Notes: a model not told the origin generated them from the sequence alone. DNA of 64,000 bases from Paenarthrobacter sp. DKR-5 (GCF_018531425.1 NZ_JAHBOI010000001.1:186001-250000), one strand, 5' to 3'; shown: positions 26,738 through 34,319, counted from the first letter of the stretch. Numbers and translations: made by a program.

Positions 26738-26986
26738 TTACGCCCCTGCGGACCCGGCCTGGAGGTGCCCCGCCAGGCGCGCTTCGAACCGGGCGGCCTG
26801 CTCGGGCGTGATCTGCTGAAGGGCGACGGCGCGGGCCAGGTCCTCATGCACCCCCTGGAGCCGGGTGCTGGCGTCCGACGCCGGGGCGAAGGCGGCAGCC
26901 GCGGCAACCGTCGCCGCTGCCACCACGGAACCGGCCGCCAGCTGGGCCGAGCGGAGAACGTAGCGGCGGGTGCGGTGCTGCGGCAT
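26738..26986 (-). CDS. Small exported protein with Tat-like signal
   Basis: 82 residues. [10 protein letters not shown] at about residues 6-15 is followed by an alanine-rich hydrophobic stretch and an ASDAST cleavage-like region near residue 37, suggesting twin-arginine export. The mature part of about 45 residues is an amphipathic helix ([20 protein letters not shown]). ATG 26986 follows AAGGGG. No family recognised. It is divergent from yajQ. Confidence 0.6.
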   Translation of the reverse strand: MPQHRTRRYVLRSAQLAAGSVVAAATVAAAAAFAPASDASTRLQGVHEDLARAVALQQITPEQAARFEARLAGHLQAGSAGA

Positions 26987-27152
26987 GAGGGGAACCCCTT
27001 CCTCGGTCTTGCTCCTGGGACACGTCTCCACTCTGTCGCTCCGGCGTGGGCACACGCTCAACATTTACTTTGAGCAGCCTGTGAGGCGCGGCCTTCTTCC
27101 GGACCGACTAGGCTGGGCGGAGAGAAAATCCCGACTATTTGCGGAGGTAACC

Positions 27153-27644
27153 ATGGCCAGCGAATCTTCGTTCGACATCGTCAGCAAGGTGGACAAGCAG
27201 GAAGTCGCCAACGCGCTGAACCAGGCCCAGAAGGAACTGGCCCAGCGCTACGACTTCAAGGGCGTCGGCGCCGAGGCAGATTTCAGCGGCGAAAAGATCC
27301 TCATGAAGGCCAACTCGGAGGAACGGGTCAAGGCCGTCCTGGACGTGCTGCAGTCCAAGTTCGTCAAGCGCGGCATTTCGCTCAAGTCCCTCGACGCCGG
27401 GGAGCCGTTCGCCTCCGGCAAGGAGTACCGCATCGAGGCCTCCATCAAGGAAGGCATTGCGCAGGACTCCGCCAAGAAGATCAACAAGATCATCCGCGAC
27501 GAGGGCCCCAAGGGCGTTAAGTCGCAGATCCAGGGCGATGAGCTGCGCGTGAGCTCGAAGTCCCGCGACGACCTGCAGGCCGTGATGGCGCTGCTCAAGT
27601 CCAGCGACCTCGACGTCGACCTGCAGTTCATCAACTACCGCTAA
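27153..27644 (+). CDS. yajQ: YajQ family nucleotide-binding protein
   Basis: 163 residues: [20 protein letters not shown] at the N-terminus, QRYDFKG, and the closing VDLQFINYR. YajQ proteins bind cyclic di-GMP, tRNA or nucleotides; in some species they act as transcription co-regulators. GGAGG precedes ATG 27153 at normal spacing. The last 20 bp of the gene, including its stop, are repeated 8.1 kb to the right, showing that a mobile element has inserted exactly at the 3' end while keeping the protein sequence intact. Its original terminator is now at 35771-35807. Confidence 0.93.
   Translation: MASESSFDIVSKVDKQEVANALNQAQKELAQRYDFKGVGAEADFSGEKILMKANSEERVKAVLDVLQSKFVKRGISLKSLDAGEPFASGKEYRIEASIKEGIAQDSAKKINKIIRDEGPKGVKSQIQGDELRVSSKSRDDLQAVMALLKSSDLDVDLQFINYR
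27625..27644 (+). other. attL core, in the 3' end of yajQ
   Basis: Twenty bases identical to 35746-35765, ending with the yajQ stop codon TAA. Flanking bases differ immediately outside the match. This is the integrase-proximal attachment site. Confidence 0.9.
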
Positions 27645-27674
27645 TACAGAACGAAGCGCCTAGTCAGACGCGGG

Positions 27675-28796
27675 TCACTGCACACTAGTCCGCCCAGAGT
27701 CCGCAGGATTACCGAGGACCGCAGCCATCAGTCCCGCGGCTGCGGTCCTCGTTTTGTCTTCAGCCGAGGGCCAGAGGTGGGCGTAGACGCCGAGCGTGAT
27801 CGTCGGGGACGAGTGCCCGAGTGCCCTCTGCACAGTCACTACGTCGCAGCCATCCGCGATAAGGGCACTAGCGAAGAAGTGCCGCAGGTCGTGAAGGGTG
27901 TACTCCCCTAGCCCCGCCGCGAGCCGCGTTTGCCGCCAGTGATGGCCCGCCATGTTCCGGTTCAGCAGCGCCCCGCCGGATGAAAACAACCACTGCTCAT
28001 CGCCTCGGACGCCAACCTCCTGAACATGCCGGGCAACCATTTGGACCAGAGCCTCAGGCACATAGATGACGCGCTCCGAACCATACTTAGGCGCAACGAC
28101 TTCCGCATTCTTCCGGTTCGAGCCTTGCACCTGCCGCCGGATGGAGATTGTCCTCCGCAGGAAGTCCACGTCGCCGAGCTGCAAGCCGGCCGCTTCGCCC
28201 AGCCGCAGGCCGGCGAAGGCGCAAACGCCAATGAAGGGACGGAACCAATCCTGCGCGACCTCCAATGCTTTGGCGACTTCATCCACGGCCGGGATAGTCA
28301 TTGCCGCTTCGGCCCGTCTCGCCTTGGGAAGCACGGCGTTGGACGTCGGATCTAGGGGGATCACCCGGTCAAGGACAGCAGCCCTGAAGGCCATGTGCAC
28401 GTAGTTGAAGCGGGTCTTGATCGTACTGGGCGCCAAGCCACCTAGCCGGGAGTCCGCAGGCTTGGACATGGATTTGATCCACTCCTGGACGTGGGATGGC
28501 CGGATCGTCTTTATCGGCACATCCTTGAAGGTGGTTGAATCCGCCGCCTGCTGGGCTGCCAGGACGGTTCCCTGTGCCCATACCTGCCGGTCAGACCATT
28601 CATCGAACCAGCGCTGGAAGGTGATCTTGCCAGCCTTCGGATCGACGTAGGTTCCGGTCACCACCGACGCAGTGACTTCATCAACCCACTTCTGAGCGTC
28701 TATCTTCCTTGCAAAGTGCTTGGAGTGCTCTTTGCCGGCAGCGTCACGATAACGGGCGCGCCACGCCCCGTCAGGCCTCTTCTTTATGCTCGCCAC
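27675..28796 (-). CDS. int: Tyrosine recombinase integrase
   Basis: 373 residues. The N-terminal ASIKKRPDGAWRARYRD arm-binding domain is followed by a core-binding SAM-like domain (about 65-150) and a catalytic domain with Arg in GLRLGEAAG near 197, HDLRH near 301-305, GHSSP near 327, and the nucleophile Tyr in LGVYAHLWP near 337. It integrates and excises the element at the yajQ site. GTG 28796 is chosen over an ATG 78 bp upstream because GGAG lies 7 bases before it and family proteins begin at ASIKKR. It overlaps the repressor gene's 3' end by 26 bp, so int is probably expressed with it. Confidence 0.92.
   Translation of the reverse strand: MASIKKRPDGAWRARYRDAAGKEHSKHFARKIDAQKWVDEVTASVVTGTYVDPKAGKITFQRWFDEWSDRQVWAQGTVLAAQQAADSTTFKDVPIKTIRPSHVQEWIKSMSKPADSRLGGLAPSTIKTRFNYVHMAFRAAVLDRVIPLDPTSNAVLPKARRAEAAMTIPAVDEVAKALEVAQDWFRPFIGVCAFAGLRLGEAAGLQLGDVDFLRRTISIRRQVQGSNRKNAEVVAPKYGSERVIYVPEALVQMVARHVQEVGVRGDEQWLFSSGGALLNRNMAGHHWRQTRLAAGLGEYTLHDLRHFFASALIADGCDVVTVQRALGHSSPTITLGVYAHLWPSAEDKTRTAAAGLMAAVLGNPADSGRTSVQ
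27687..27705 (+). other. Left-end integrase arm-type repeats (2 copies)
   Basis: AGTCCGCC (27687) and AGTCCGCA (27698), 11 bp apart in the same orientation, match the three copies at the right end. They lie inside the int 3' end next to the attachment core, the usual place for arm sites of a lambda-like integrase. Confidence 0.65.
27714..27760 (+). terminator. Terminator inside int that can end yajQ transcripts
   Basis: GAGGACCGCAGCC (27714-27726) pairs with GGCTGCGGTCCTC (27738-27750), followed on the plus strand by GTTTTGTCTT. It is oriented to stop transcription arriving from yajQ and lies within the antisense of the int coding region. Confidence 0.7.
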
Positions 28797-29262
28797 TGGA
28801 ACGCTCCGCTTCGAATAGCTCCTTACCCGCTCGGACAGCATCCTCCACTGTTCCCGGCTCAGTGATGGCGACACTCACCCAGGCTTCGGCGGTGTCTATG
28901 TCCTGCTCTTCAGCCTCTTGCAGCAAGTTCCGAACCCGCTGTTCACTCCGCAGGAACCGCACTACTCCTGACGTTATGTCCCGTGCGGCACGGACCTGAG
29001 CCTCGTGGGCATCAGATAGCTCTTTGCTGTAGCTCGCCAGCACTGGGTCAACCAGGAAATCCTCGATACTGACTCCAAGAATGGCGGCCAGATCTATACC
29101 TTCAGAGATCCGAAGGGGCCTTTCGCCCTTTTCGACGCTCCAAACGGTGGCCTGTGACCACTTCCAGCCGCGGGCTCGCATCGCCTCCGCTAAGGCCTGT
29201 TGGCTCATCTCTCCGCGTTTAAGCGCAAGAACCTGGCCGAGAAATTCGTCGTGACTGGACAT
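28771..29262 (-). CDS. XRE-type HTH repressor of the element
   Basis: 163 residues. The N-terminal helix-turn-helix (LALKRGEMSQQALAEAMRAR, WSQATVWSVEKGERPLRI) is followed by a long helical C-terminal part rich in Glu/Arg. It is placed like a phage immunity repressor: divergent from the early genes, with int immediately downstream. Operator repeats containing TACTAGAAATG lie between it and the early genes and reach close to its start. No lexA-like peptidase motif is seen, so induction is probably not by simple RecA cleavage. Confidence 0.87.
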   Translation of the reverse strand: MSSHDEFLGQVLALKRGEMSQQALAEAMRARGWKWSQATVWSVEKGERPLRISEGIDLAAILGVSIEDFLVDPVLASYSKELSDAHEAQVRAARDITSGVVRFLRSEQRVRNLLQEAEEQDIDTAEAWVSVAITEPGTVEDAVRAGKELFEAERSSGEHKEEA

Positions 29263-29272
29263 GCCAACACTG

Positions 29273-29344
29273 TACTAGAAATGCCAGTTGACAGCTACTA
29301 GTAACGCAAGTAATCTCATTTCTAGTAGCACGCTACTAGAAATG
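29273..29344 (+). promoter_or_regulatory. Early promoter with repressor operators (genetic switch)
   Basis: Plus strand: -35 TTGACA (29288-29293), 17-bp spacer, -10 TAATCT (29311-29316), close to consensus. A perfect palindrome with 13-bp arms (CATTTCTAGTAGC at 29317-29329; GCTACTAGAAATG at 29332-29344) covers the transcription start. Related half-sites lie in the spacer (GCTACTAGTAACG, 29294-29306) and upstream (TACTAGAAATG, 29273-29283). Bound repressor should block the early genes. Confidence 0.88.
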
Positions 29345-29365
29345 CGTGTAACCGAAGGAGGAACG

Positions 29366-29566
29366 ATGGAAACGGTAAAGGCCATGAAGCTGCTGACGCT
29401 TGAAGAAGTCGCCCAGATGCTTCGGAAGTCGCCCGCACAGCTTCGCTGGATGAAGCACGCGGGGACTGGCCCGAAGTGCGCCAAGCTCGGCGGCCGCGTC
29501 ATGTACCGCGAGCAGGACGTAATCGACTGGGTAAACGCCGCGTTTGAGTCAGAGGAAACCGCGTGA
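29366..29566 (+). CDS. Excisionase/AlpA-like helix-turn-helix protein
   Basis: 66 residues with a MerR/Xis-type winged helix: LLTLEEVAQMLRKSPAQLRW then LGGRVMYREQDVIDWV. Such proteins direct excision by bending att DNA or activate integrase and late genes. AAGGAGG lies just before ATG 29366. It is the first gene from the repressed early promoter, consistent with a role in induction. Confidence 0.85.
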   Translation: METVKAMKLLTLEEVAQMLRKSPAQLRWMKHAGTGPKCAKLGGRVMYREQDVIDWVNAAFESEETA

Positions 29567-29751
29567 GCGCACCCGTACCCGTGAACGCAGAGCTCAGGCT
29601 CGTAGCCCGCTGCCGGGTGTGCGGAGCGCCAATGGTGAGCAAGGAGTCCCTCGCAACGGGCATCGGTCCGAAGTGCAGGGGGCAATCGAAAAGAAACGGC
29701 CCCGGTGCTGCGAACACCGAGACCGTCAGTACAGAACCAACCAACCACTAA
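29563..29751 (+). CDS. DUF6011-like cysteine protein
   Basis: 62 residues: a CRVCGAPMVSKES region and GIGPKCRGQS near the middle supply three or more cysteines in a zinc-ribbon-like arrangement typical of a small actinophage family of unknown function. GTG 29563 overlaps the preceding stop (GTGA). Function unknown; nucleic-acid binding is plausible. Confidence 0.7.
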   Translation: MSAPVPVNAELRLVARCRVCGAPMVSKESLATGIGPKCRGQSKRNGPGAANTETVSTEPTNH

Positions 29752-29764
29752 GAAGGAAGTCCCG

Positions 29765-30124
29765 ATGACTCAGATTACCCCGTGGCCCGCCACACTGCTA
29801 GAACTCGCCAAGATCGCCAAGCAGAGGGAGGAAAGGCCGACCGCGACGCTCGCCGCCCTGGAGACCGAACTTGGCCCCTGCCCGATGCCTCCTGAGGGCT
29901 ACACGCTTGCCCCTGGGAGCTCGACTCGCTGGGTCGGACCGGAAACGACTAACCGCGGCTGGATCATCACGCCGGTATGGGACTTCACGACGAACAGCCA
30001 CAGCATCGAAGTGTGGATGGCGGGACACCAACCCCCGAGTTACGCCAGCCTCTCGCCGGCCGACGCCCTAGAGCTCGTCGCTGATCTCGCAGCAGCCGCC
30101 CGAGTCATCGCCGCCCTGGCCTGA
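29765..30124 (+). CDS. Hypothetical phage-type protein
   Basis: 119 residues, no recognised domain. It ends in an alanine-rich helix (ALELVADLAAAARVIAALA); the middle has a beta-rich stretch (RGWIITPVWDFTTNSHSIEV). AAGGAAG precedes ATG 29765. It lies between the cysteine protein and the replication-like gene in one transcript. Confidence 0.65.
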   Translation: MTQITPWPATLLELAKIAKQREERPTATLAALETELGPCPMPPEGYTLAPGSSTRWVGPETTNRGWIITPVWDFTTNSHSIEVWMAGHQPPSYASLSPADALELVADLAAAARVIAALA

Positions 30125-30141
30125 GCGAACGGGAGCCTGGC

Positions 30142-30891
30142 GTGGTCGTATCGCATCCGTGGGGAAACCTCCTGGAAGCCGGAAGGTTCGAGTGGGAGAA
30201 GGTCGTGCGCCAGTGCCGGTTCCCCAAGCAGAACACGAAGCTCGTAGCGCTCACGATTGCAACTTACGCCGATACCAAGACCGGACAGAACATCTACCCC
30301 GGGCAGAAGCGTCTCGCCGCCCACACTGGCATCTCAGACCGTGCGGTCCGTGACCATCTCAAAGACCTGGAGCGCTTCGGCCTTCTTTACCTCCAAGTCA
30401 AGGGCAGCAGCTTCGGGCGCGGAGGCAAGGGAATGGCAAGCCGTTACCAGCTGTCCGTACCTCAGGCGCTCTTCGATTGGTTCCACCAAGAGGCACAAAA
30501 CGACCTCGACGTGTGGGACCTCGACGGCCTCGACTACGACGTCGCAACGGGAGAACAGCGGAAGTCACCTTCCGGTGATAAGCGGGCCGAAATGACACAA
30601 ACACCGGAAGTTCATACCGGAACACCGGAAGTTCGCAGCACATCACCGGAAGTCCTCGACACAAACACCGGAAGCCAGCTTCCGCCTACCTCCTCATTAC
30701 CTCTTCATGAAGTAAATCCTCATCAGTCAAATCTTCATGCGGCGAGCATCACCTCAGGTGACGCCCGCGAGGGAAATGAGCAGACGGGCGAAATTGACCG
30801 AGACAACCACGGCCTGACATTCGAACAGGAACGCCAAAGACAAATGACTGAACTGCAAAAACGGATGGCCGCCGAAAGGAAAGCTTCATGA
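30142..30891 (+). CDS. Winged-helix replication-initiation-like protein
   Basis: 249 residues. The first 115 form a helix-turn-helix domain of the HTH_36 kind (YADTKTGQNIYPGQKRLAA, then GISDRAVRDHLKDLERFGLL) seen in phage and plasmid replisome organisers. The middle (about 145-185) holds TPEV/SPEV repeats encoded by CCGGAAG DNA repeats, and the C-terminal part is charged and helical. It might start replication of the excised element. GTG 30142 follows GGGAG. No helicase-loader or primase motif is visible. Confidence 0.7.
   Translation: MVVSHPWGNLLEAGRFEWEKVVRQCRFPKQNTKLVALTIATYADTKTGQNIYPGQKRLAAHTGISDRAVRDHLKDLERFGLLYLQVKGSSFGRGGKGMASRYQLSVPQALFDWFHQEAQNDLDVWDLDGLDYDVATGEQRKSPSGDKRAEMTQTPEVHTGTPEVRSTSPEVLDTNTGSQLPPTSSLPLHEVNPHQSNLHAASITSGDAREGNEQTGEIDRDNHGLTFEQERQRQMTELQKRMAAERKAS
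30601..30675 (+). repeat. Iteron-like CCGGAAG repeats spaced 21-22 bp
   Basis: CCGGAAG occurs at 30604, 30625, 30646 and 30668 on the same face of the helix, with an inverted CTTCCGG just upstream near 30569. They lie in the coding region of the replication-like gene and also encode a 7-residue peptide repeat. They could be an origin iteron array. Confidence 0.55.
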
Positions 30892-31088
30892 CCGGCGATT
30901 CGCCCTCAGTAGCCAGCATGCGCCTCTCAAAAGCCCAATACATCGCCCTCGCTGACCAGTACCGCCAGACCGCCCAGGAAGCCCACGACCGGGCCCGGAC
31001 GTGGCGGAACCGGGCCCTGCTCTCAGAAGCCCGACTCTCCACGCTACGGGCCGCCTACGAGCCGGAAGGAACGGAGCCCTGCTCATGA
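30888..31088 (+). CDS. Small hypothetical protein
   Basis: 66 residues, mainly one long charged helix (SKAQYIALADQYRQTAQEAH, then RARTWRNRALLSEARL). ATG 30888 overlaps the stop of the replication-like gene and its own stop overlaps the next start, so it is part of a coupled chain. Function not recognised. Confidence 0.65.
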   Translation: MTGDSPSVASMRLSKAQYIALADQYRQTAQEAHDRARTWRNRALLSEARLSTLRAAYEPEGTEPCS

Positions 31089-31375
31089 CGCTATTGGAAG
31101 TGAAACGCGATACGGAGTGGTGCTCCATGTTTGTCGACGGACTGCCACCCGCCGACTTAACGCGGCAACAATGGCAGGCGCTAATGGAGCTGGCCAGCAT
31201 TCACGACAAACGCCGGCCAGATGACCAGACACAAACAGGACGCAACGGCCGGGCAGGCGGCTGGAACCTCTTCGCCCGAAACGGCGAATTCGAACGGCTC
31301 CTAGGCATAGCAGGCGCCATCCTGACAAATGACTTCGGTCCCCTGGCCGAATACCGATATGAGGCGCAACCATGA
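31085..31375 (+). CDS. Small hypothetical protein
   Basis: 96 residues, no known domain; begins MTLLEVKRDTEWCSMFVDGL and contains a helical ASIHDKRR region. ATG 31085 overlaps the previous stop by 4 bp and the stop overlaps the next ATG. The chain of ATGA overlaps supports real translation. Confidence 0.65.
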   Translation: MTLLEVKRDTEWCSMFVDGLPPADLTRQQWQALMELASIHDKRRPDDQTQTGRNGRAGGWNLFARNGEFERLLGIAGAILTNDFGPLAEYRYEAQP

Positions 31376-31557
31376 CCGCCCAGCGCCCCACCGTGAAGCC
31401 CCGCCTGTGGATCTGGAAAGACGGCCCTTGGCGCGAAACCCGCGGCATCGGCCTCTTCCGCGGCCAGGATCTCGCAGCACACCTCAAGCCCGACGAAGCA
31501 CGAGTCCTCGCGGACGCCCTCCACGACCTCGCAGACCACATCGAGGCGACACGATGA
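31372..31557 (+). CDS. Small hypothetical protein
   Basis: 61 residues: PRLWIWKDGPWRETRGIGLF, then a helical end DEARVLADALHDLADHIE. Linked to its neighbours by ATGA overlaps on both sides. Function unknown. Confidence 0.65.
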   Translation: MTAQRPTVKPRLWIWKDGPWRETRGIGLFRGQDLAAHLKPDEARVLADALHDLADHIEATR

Positions 31558-31724
31558 GCAGCAGCAAAGCCAAAGTCCGCCCGTACGCCCGGCAAATCCA
31601 AGTCCGGTTCATCGCCCGCCGTGCAGAGGAACAGAAACGAGCCATGAACGGGCCGACGTTCCCGCCGGCCAAGCAACTCCCGCCCCTGCCAAAGAGCGCC
31701 CGAAAGGAAACCGGCAATGAGTGA
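31554..31724 (+). CDS. Small basic hypothetical protein
   Basis: 56 residues, strongly basic (KAKVRPYARQIQVRFIARRA), which suggests nucleic-acid binding. ATG 31554 overlaps the preceding stop; its own 3' end overlaps the zinc-ribbon gene by 8 bp. Confidence 0.6.
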   Translation: MSSSKAKVRPYARQIQVRFIARRAEEQKRAMNGPTFPPAKQLPPLPKSARKETGNE

Positions 31725-31866
31725 ATTTTTGGAACAGCTACTTGCCCCCACGCCCCCGCCCTGCCCGCGGTGCTCCAAACCCGCACCGGGCGCCCGATGC
31801 CCCAACTGCAACGCCGACACCACCCGCACCTTCATCAAGAACTCAGGAGGAACCCGTGTCCGATGA
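31717..31866 (+). CDS. Tiny zinc-ribbon protein
   Basis: 49 residues with CPRC and CPNC pairs separated by eight residues (PCPRCSKPAPGARCPNCNAD), a compact zinc ribbon. ATG 31717 lies in GAAAGGAAACCGGCA, which gives it a ribosome site. It overlaps both neighbours. Confidence 0.65.
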   Translation: MSEFLEQLLAPTPPPCPRCSKPAPGARCPNCNADTTRTFIKNSGGTRVR

Positions 31867-32077
31867 TCTGCCCGACTGGAACGACGCATTCATGCGCGCC
31901 GCCTTCGACCCACAGTTCAAGTTCGCACCCATCGTCAAGCCGCCCGAGCACGAGCTTCACGCGATTGAGGCGACAGCCGCGTTGCTCGATATTCGATGCA
32001 ATTGCGGGGCAGGATGCAAACCGAAATATCACGGGCGGGCAGTGACATTCCCCGACTGCCCGAGCTGCATGAGGTAA
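31856..32077 (+). CDS. Small Cys-rich hypothetical protein
   Basis: 73 residues. The N-terminal half is acidic (SDDLPDWNDAFMRAAFD); the end has CNCGAGC and CPSC, suggesting metal binding. CAGGAGG precedes GTG 31856 at good spacing, so the in-frame ATG 135 bp upstream is not needed. Last gene of the coupled chain before a hairpin. Confidence 0.68.
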   Translation: MSDDLPDWNDAFMRAAFDPQFKFAPIVKPPEHELHAIEATAALLDIRCNCGAGCKPKYHGRAVTFPDCPSCMR

Positions 32078-32085
32078 GCGTGACG

Positions 32086-32118
32086 GTGGCAACTGGCGAG
32101 AAGAGCGCCAGTTGCCAC
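32086..32118 (+). terminator. Hairpin ending the early gene chain
   Basis: GTGGCAACTGGCG (32086-32098) pairs perfectly with CGCCAGTTGCCAC (32106-32118). There is no T-run after it, so it may be a weak or factor-assisted terminator, or an RNA stabiliser between early and capsid genes. Confidence 0.55.
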
Positions 32119-32402
32119 CCGACCACCGTCTTGGAACACAATCTCCATTTCAATAGCCATCACCGGAACATATTGCCGATATACTAGGAACCGGAAGTTA
32201 GGCACGGATGATTGACGGCCCCCTTTCCCGGAGCGAAAGCCCCCGGAGACGGAACCGACAAGGACACCCCTGCAAACTCGGAGTAAGTGCTTTACCGCGC
32301 ACCACGGCGACGGCCAGAGGAGCGCAAAGCCGCCGCAATGACGCATCGCGTCCGCCGGCACACCTACATTCACTCAGGGTCCGCAGAATCCCGAGAAATC
32401 CC

Positions 32403-33593
32403 TTGTCGAACACCATCGAAGCGCGCCGCGCCATCGCCGAGCTGGCAACCAAATCCCAGGCCATCCTCAAGAACAACCGCCTCAGCAACGTTGAAAAGAA
32501 GACCGCCCTCGACGGCCTGACCATTGAACTCAAGCAGCACCAGGAAACGCTGAAGCTCCACGACGAGGCCAAGCGCCTCATGGTCGGCGGCTCCGCTCCT
32601 GGCTACGGCGAATCGCCCATTGCTAAGAACATCGCTGCCGGCATCGCGACGAAGGGCGCAAGCGTCCCCACCCTGAGCGTCCCCGATGATGCGCTGGAGC
32701 AGGCTTTCTCGTCACTCAAGGGCGGCGGCAACTTCCGCGCCGAACTGGGCATGAAGGACGCCGCATCCTCCATCACCACGGACGGGCAGCTTCCGCCACA
32801 GTTCATCGGGCTCGTTGACAAGCCCTTCGAACCGGTTCGGATCCTCGACCACCTGCCGACCACGCCAACTCAGGCGCCGTCTGTCGAATTCATTGTTCAC
32901 GCCTCCAGCTCCGCCTCGGCTGCCGCCGTGGCAGCCGGCAGCGCCTACCCGGAAACCTCGCTGGCCACCACCCAGACCATCATCAAGCTGGAGAAGCTCG
33001 GCATCCTCACCACGCTGACCGATGAGCTGATGGCCGACTTCGCCACCTTCCGCAGCTACGTATCCGTTGAACTCCAGCGCCAGATCATCGACGCCGAGAA
33101 CAACGCTCTGCTCAACGGAAGTGGCACGTCCCCGGAGATCCGCGGCCTCCTCAATACCTCCGGAGTCATCACGCGAGCGAAAGGCACAGAGAGTGCCCTC
33201 GACACTATCGCTGAGGGAATCGACGATCTGCGCACCGGTTCAAGCTTCTGCGAGCCCGACGCTTTGGTAATTCATCCCACCACGTGGGGCGCGATCCGCC
33301 GGGAAAAGGATTCCTACGGCCGCTACCTCCTCGGAGACCCGGGGCAGACCGCCGTCTCTGATGTGTGGGGAATCCCGATTGTCCTCACAACCCAGATCGC
33401 CGCGGGCACCGCAGTCCTGGCTAACCTCCAGATCGCCGCCACGGCATTCATCCGGCAGGGCATCACCCTTGAGATGAGTAACAGCAGCGGCAACGACTTC
33501 AGCAACGGCTTGGTGAAGGTCCGGGCGAGCGAGCGTCTTGCGCTCGGAGTGCAGCGCCCCTCCGCCGTCAACATCCTCACGGCACTGGCCTAA
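32403..33593 (+). CDS. HK97-fold phage major capsid protein
   Basis: 396 residues. The first 70 are a charged helical delta-like region (ARRAIAELATKSQAILKNN). The rest has capsid features: LPPQFIGLVDKPFEPVRI, a beta-rich P domain, ITDELMADFATFRSYV-like helix (written TLTDELMADF), LLNGSGTSPEIRGLLNTSGV near residue 235, and LVKVRASERLALGVQRPSA near the end. It forms the icosahedral shell. The TTG start is uncertain: the frame is open upstream to 32208. No protease or portal gene is adjacent, so shell maturation and DNA entry would need helper functions. Confidence 0.85.
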   Translation: MSNTIEARRAIAELATKSQAILKNNRLSNVEKKTALDGLTIELKQHQETLKLHDEAKRLMVGGSAPGYGESPIAKNIAAGIATKGASVPTLSVPDDALEQAFSSLKGGGNFRAELGMKDAASSITTDGQLPPQFIGLVDKPFEPVRILDHLPTTPTQAPSVEFIVHASSSASAAAVAAGSAYPETSLATTQTIIKLEKLGILTTLTDELMADFATFRSYVSVELQRQIIDAENNALLNGSGTSPEIRGLLNTSGVITRAKGTESALDTIAEGIDDLRTGSSFCEPDALVIHPTTWGAIRREKDSYGRYLLGDPGQTAVSDVWGIPIVLTTQIAAGTAVLANLQIAATAFIRQGITLEMSNSSGNDFSNGLVKVRASERLALGVQRPSAVNILTALA

Positions 33594-33596
33594 GCC

Positions 33597-33761
33597 ATGG
33601 CAAAGGTAGAAATCCTCCCGCCGTTCCGAGTCGTTGAAGAGGGAACCATCTACACTGCCGGCGACACAGCCGACGTGCCCGACGCTGTAGCCAAGCACTG
33701 GGAAGCGTCAGGGTGGGTCAAACCGGCCAAGACCACAAAGCCCGCAGCAACAAAGAAATAG
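33597..33761 (+). CDS. Small phage head-associated protein
   Basis: 54 residues: EILPPFRVVEEGTIYTAGDT, then ADVPDAVAKHWEASGWV and a lysine-rich tail. This pattern of Gly-Asp followed by VPD and a Trp-x-x-x-Gly-Trp is common in tiny actinophage proteins next to the capsid gene; role unknown, possibly a capsid or neck accessory. ATG 33597 follows the capsid stop by 3 bp. Confidence 0.75.
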   Translation: MAKVEILPPFRVVEEGTIYTAGDTADVPDAVAKHWEASGWVKPAKTTKPAATKK

Positions 33762-33767
33762 CCAACC

Positions 33768-33800
33768 TGATGGCCCGGACAATCAACGTCCGGGCCATCA
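33768..33800 (+). terminator. Terminator of the capsid operon
   Basis: TGATGGCCCGGAC (33768-33780) pairs with GTCCGGGCCATCA (33788-33800), 7-base loop, directly after the small head gene. No clear T-run follows. Confidence 0.7.
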
Positions 33801-34319
33801 GCACCCCCTGAGCTCTGTGTGTGTTAGCGACTACCCGGCGGAGTCGCCGGCCGGGTAAGTCGGCTAGAGATATTTTTGGCCCACCCCCATCGCGCACGCG
33901 CGTGCTACCACACGACGCCGAATACGCGCTTGAAGGCGCCCTTCCGGAATGGCTGTGACCGACGACCGACGGGGAGGTACGAATCTCTGTCGCCGCTACG
34001 AGACGGAGACTCATCGGGTAAGTGGCCTCTCCCTCCCCGGAGGTAGGGGGGCGGTGGAAGCACTGAGGGCGCGCTCAAGGGCCAAACGTGTGGAAAAAAA
34101 TTGCCATGAATAGAAAAGACTCACCGTGGCAGTCAGCGGCCCGACGATAGGTGGCAGGATTCCAACCTCCCACCCCCATGTGAGGAAATACGCGGGGAGG
34201 GATCTGACTCACCGGGCAGTCAGTCGCCGTGGAAATCGGTGGAGATGGTCAAACCCCACTCGGTCATTCAAGTTGGGGAGCTGCACGTTTCGCAATCAAT
34301 TGCCGGTAGGCTGCGCCGC
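33801..34319. other. About 520-bp gene-free segment of the element with direct repeats
   Basis: No convincing gene. It contains GACTCACCGTGGCAGTCAG (34118-34136) and GACTCACCGGGCAGTCAG (34206-34223), an alternating CGCGCACGCGCG stretch near 33890, an A-run (34094-34100) and several GC-rich hairpins. A satellite needs a packaging site, and this is the largest non-coding space in the element. A weak -10-like TAGGCT lies just before the next gene. Confidence 0.5.

Noticed and set aside
32208-32402. A 65-residue N-terminal extension of the capsid protein or a protease remnant
   Set aside because: The upstream frame is Arg/Pro-rich with no capsid or protease features; however the TTG start lacks a strong ribosome site, so the exact start stays open.
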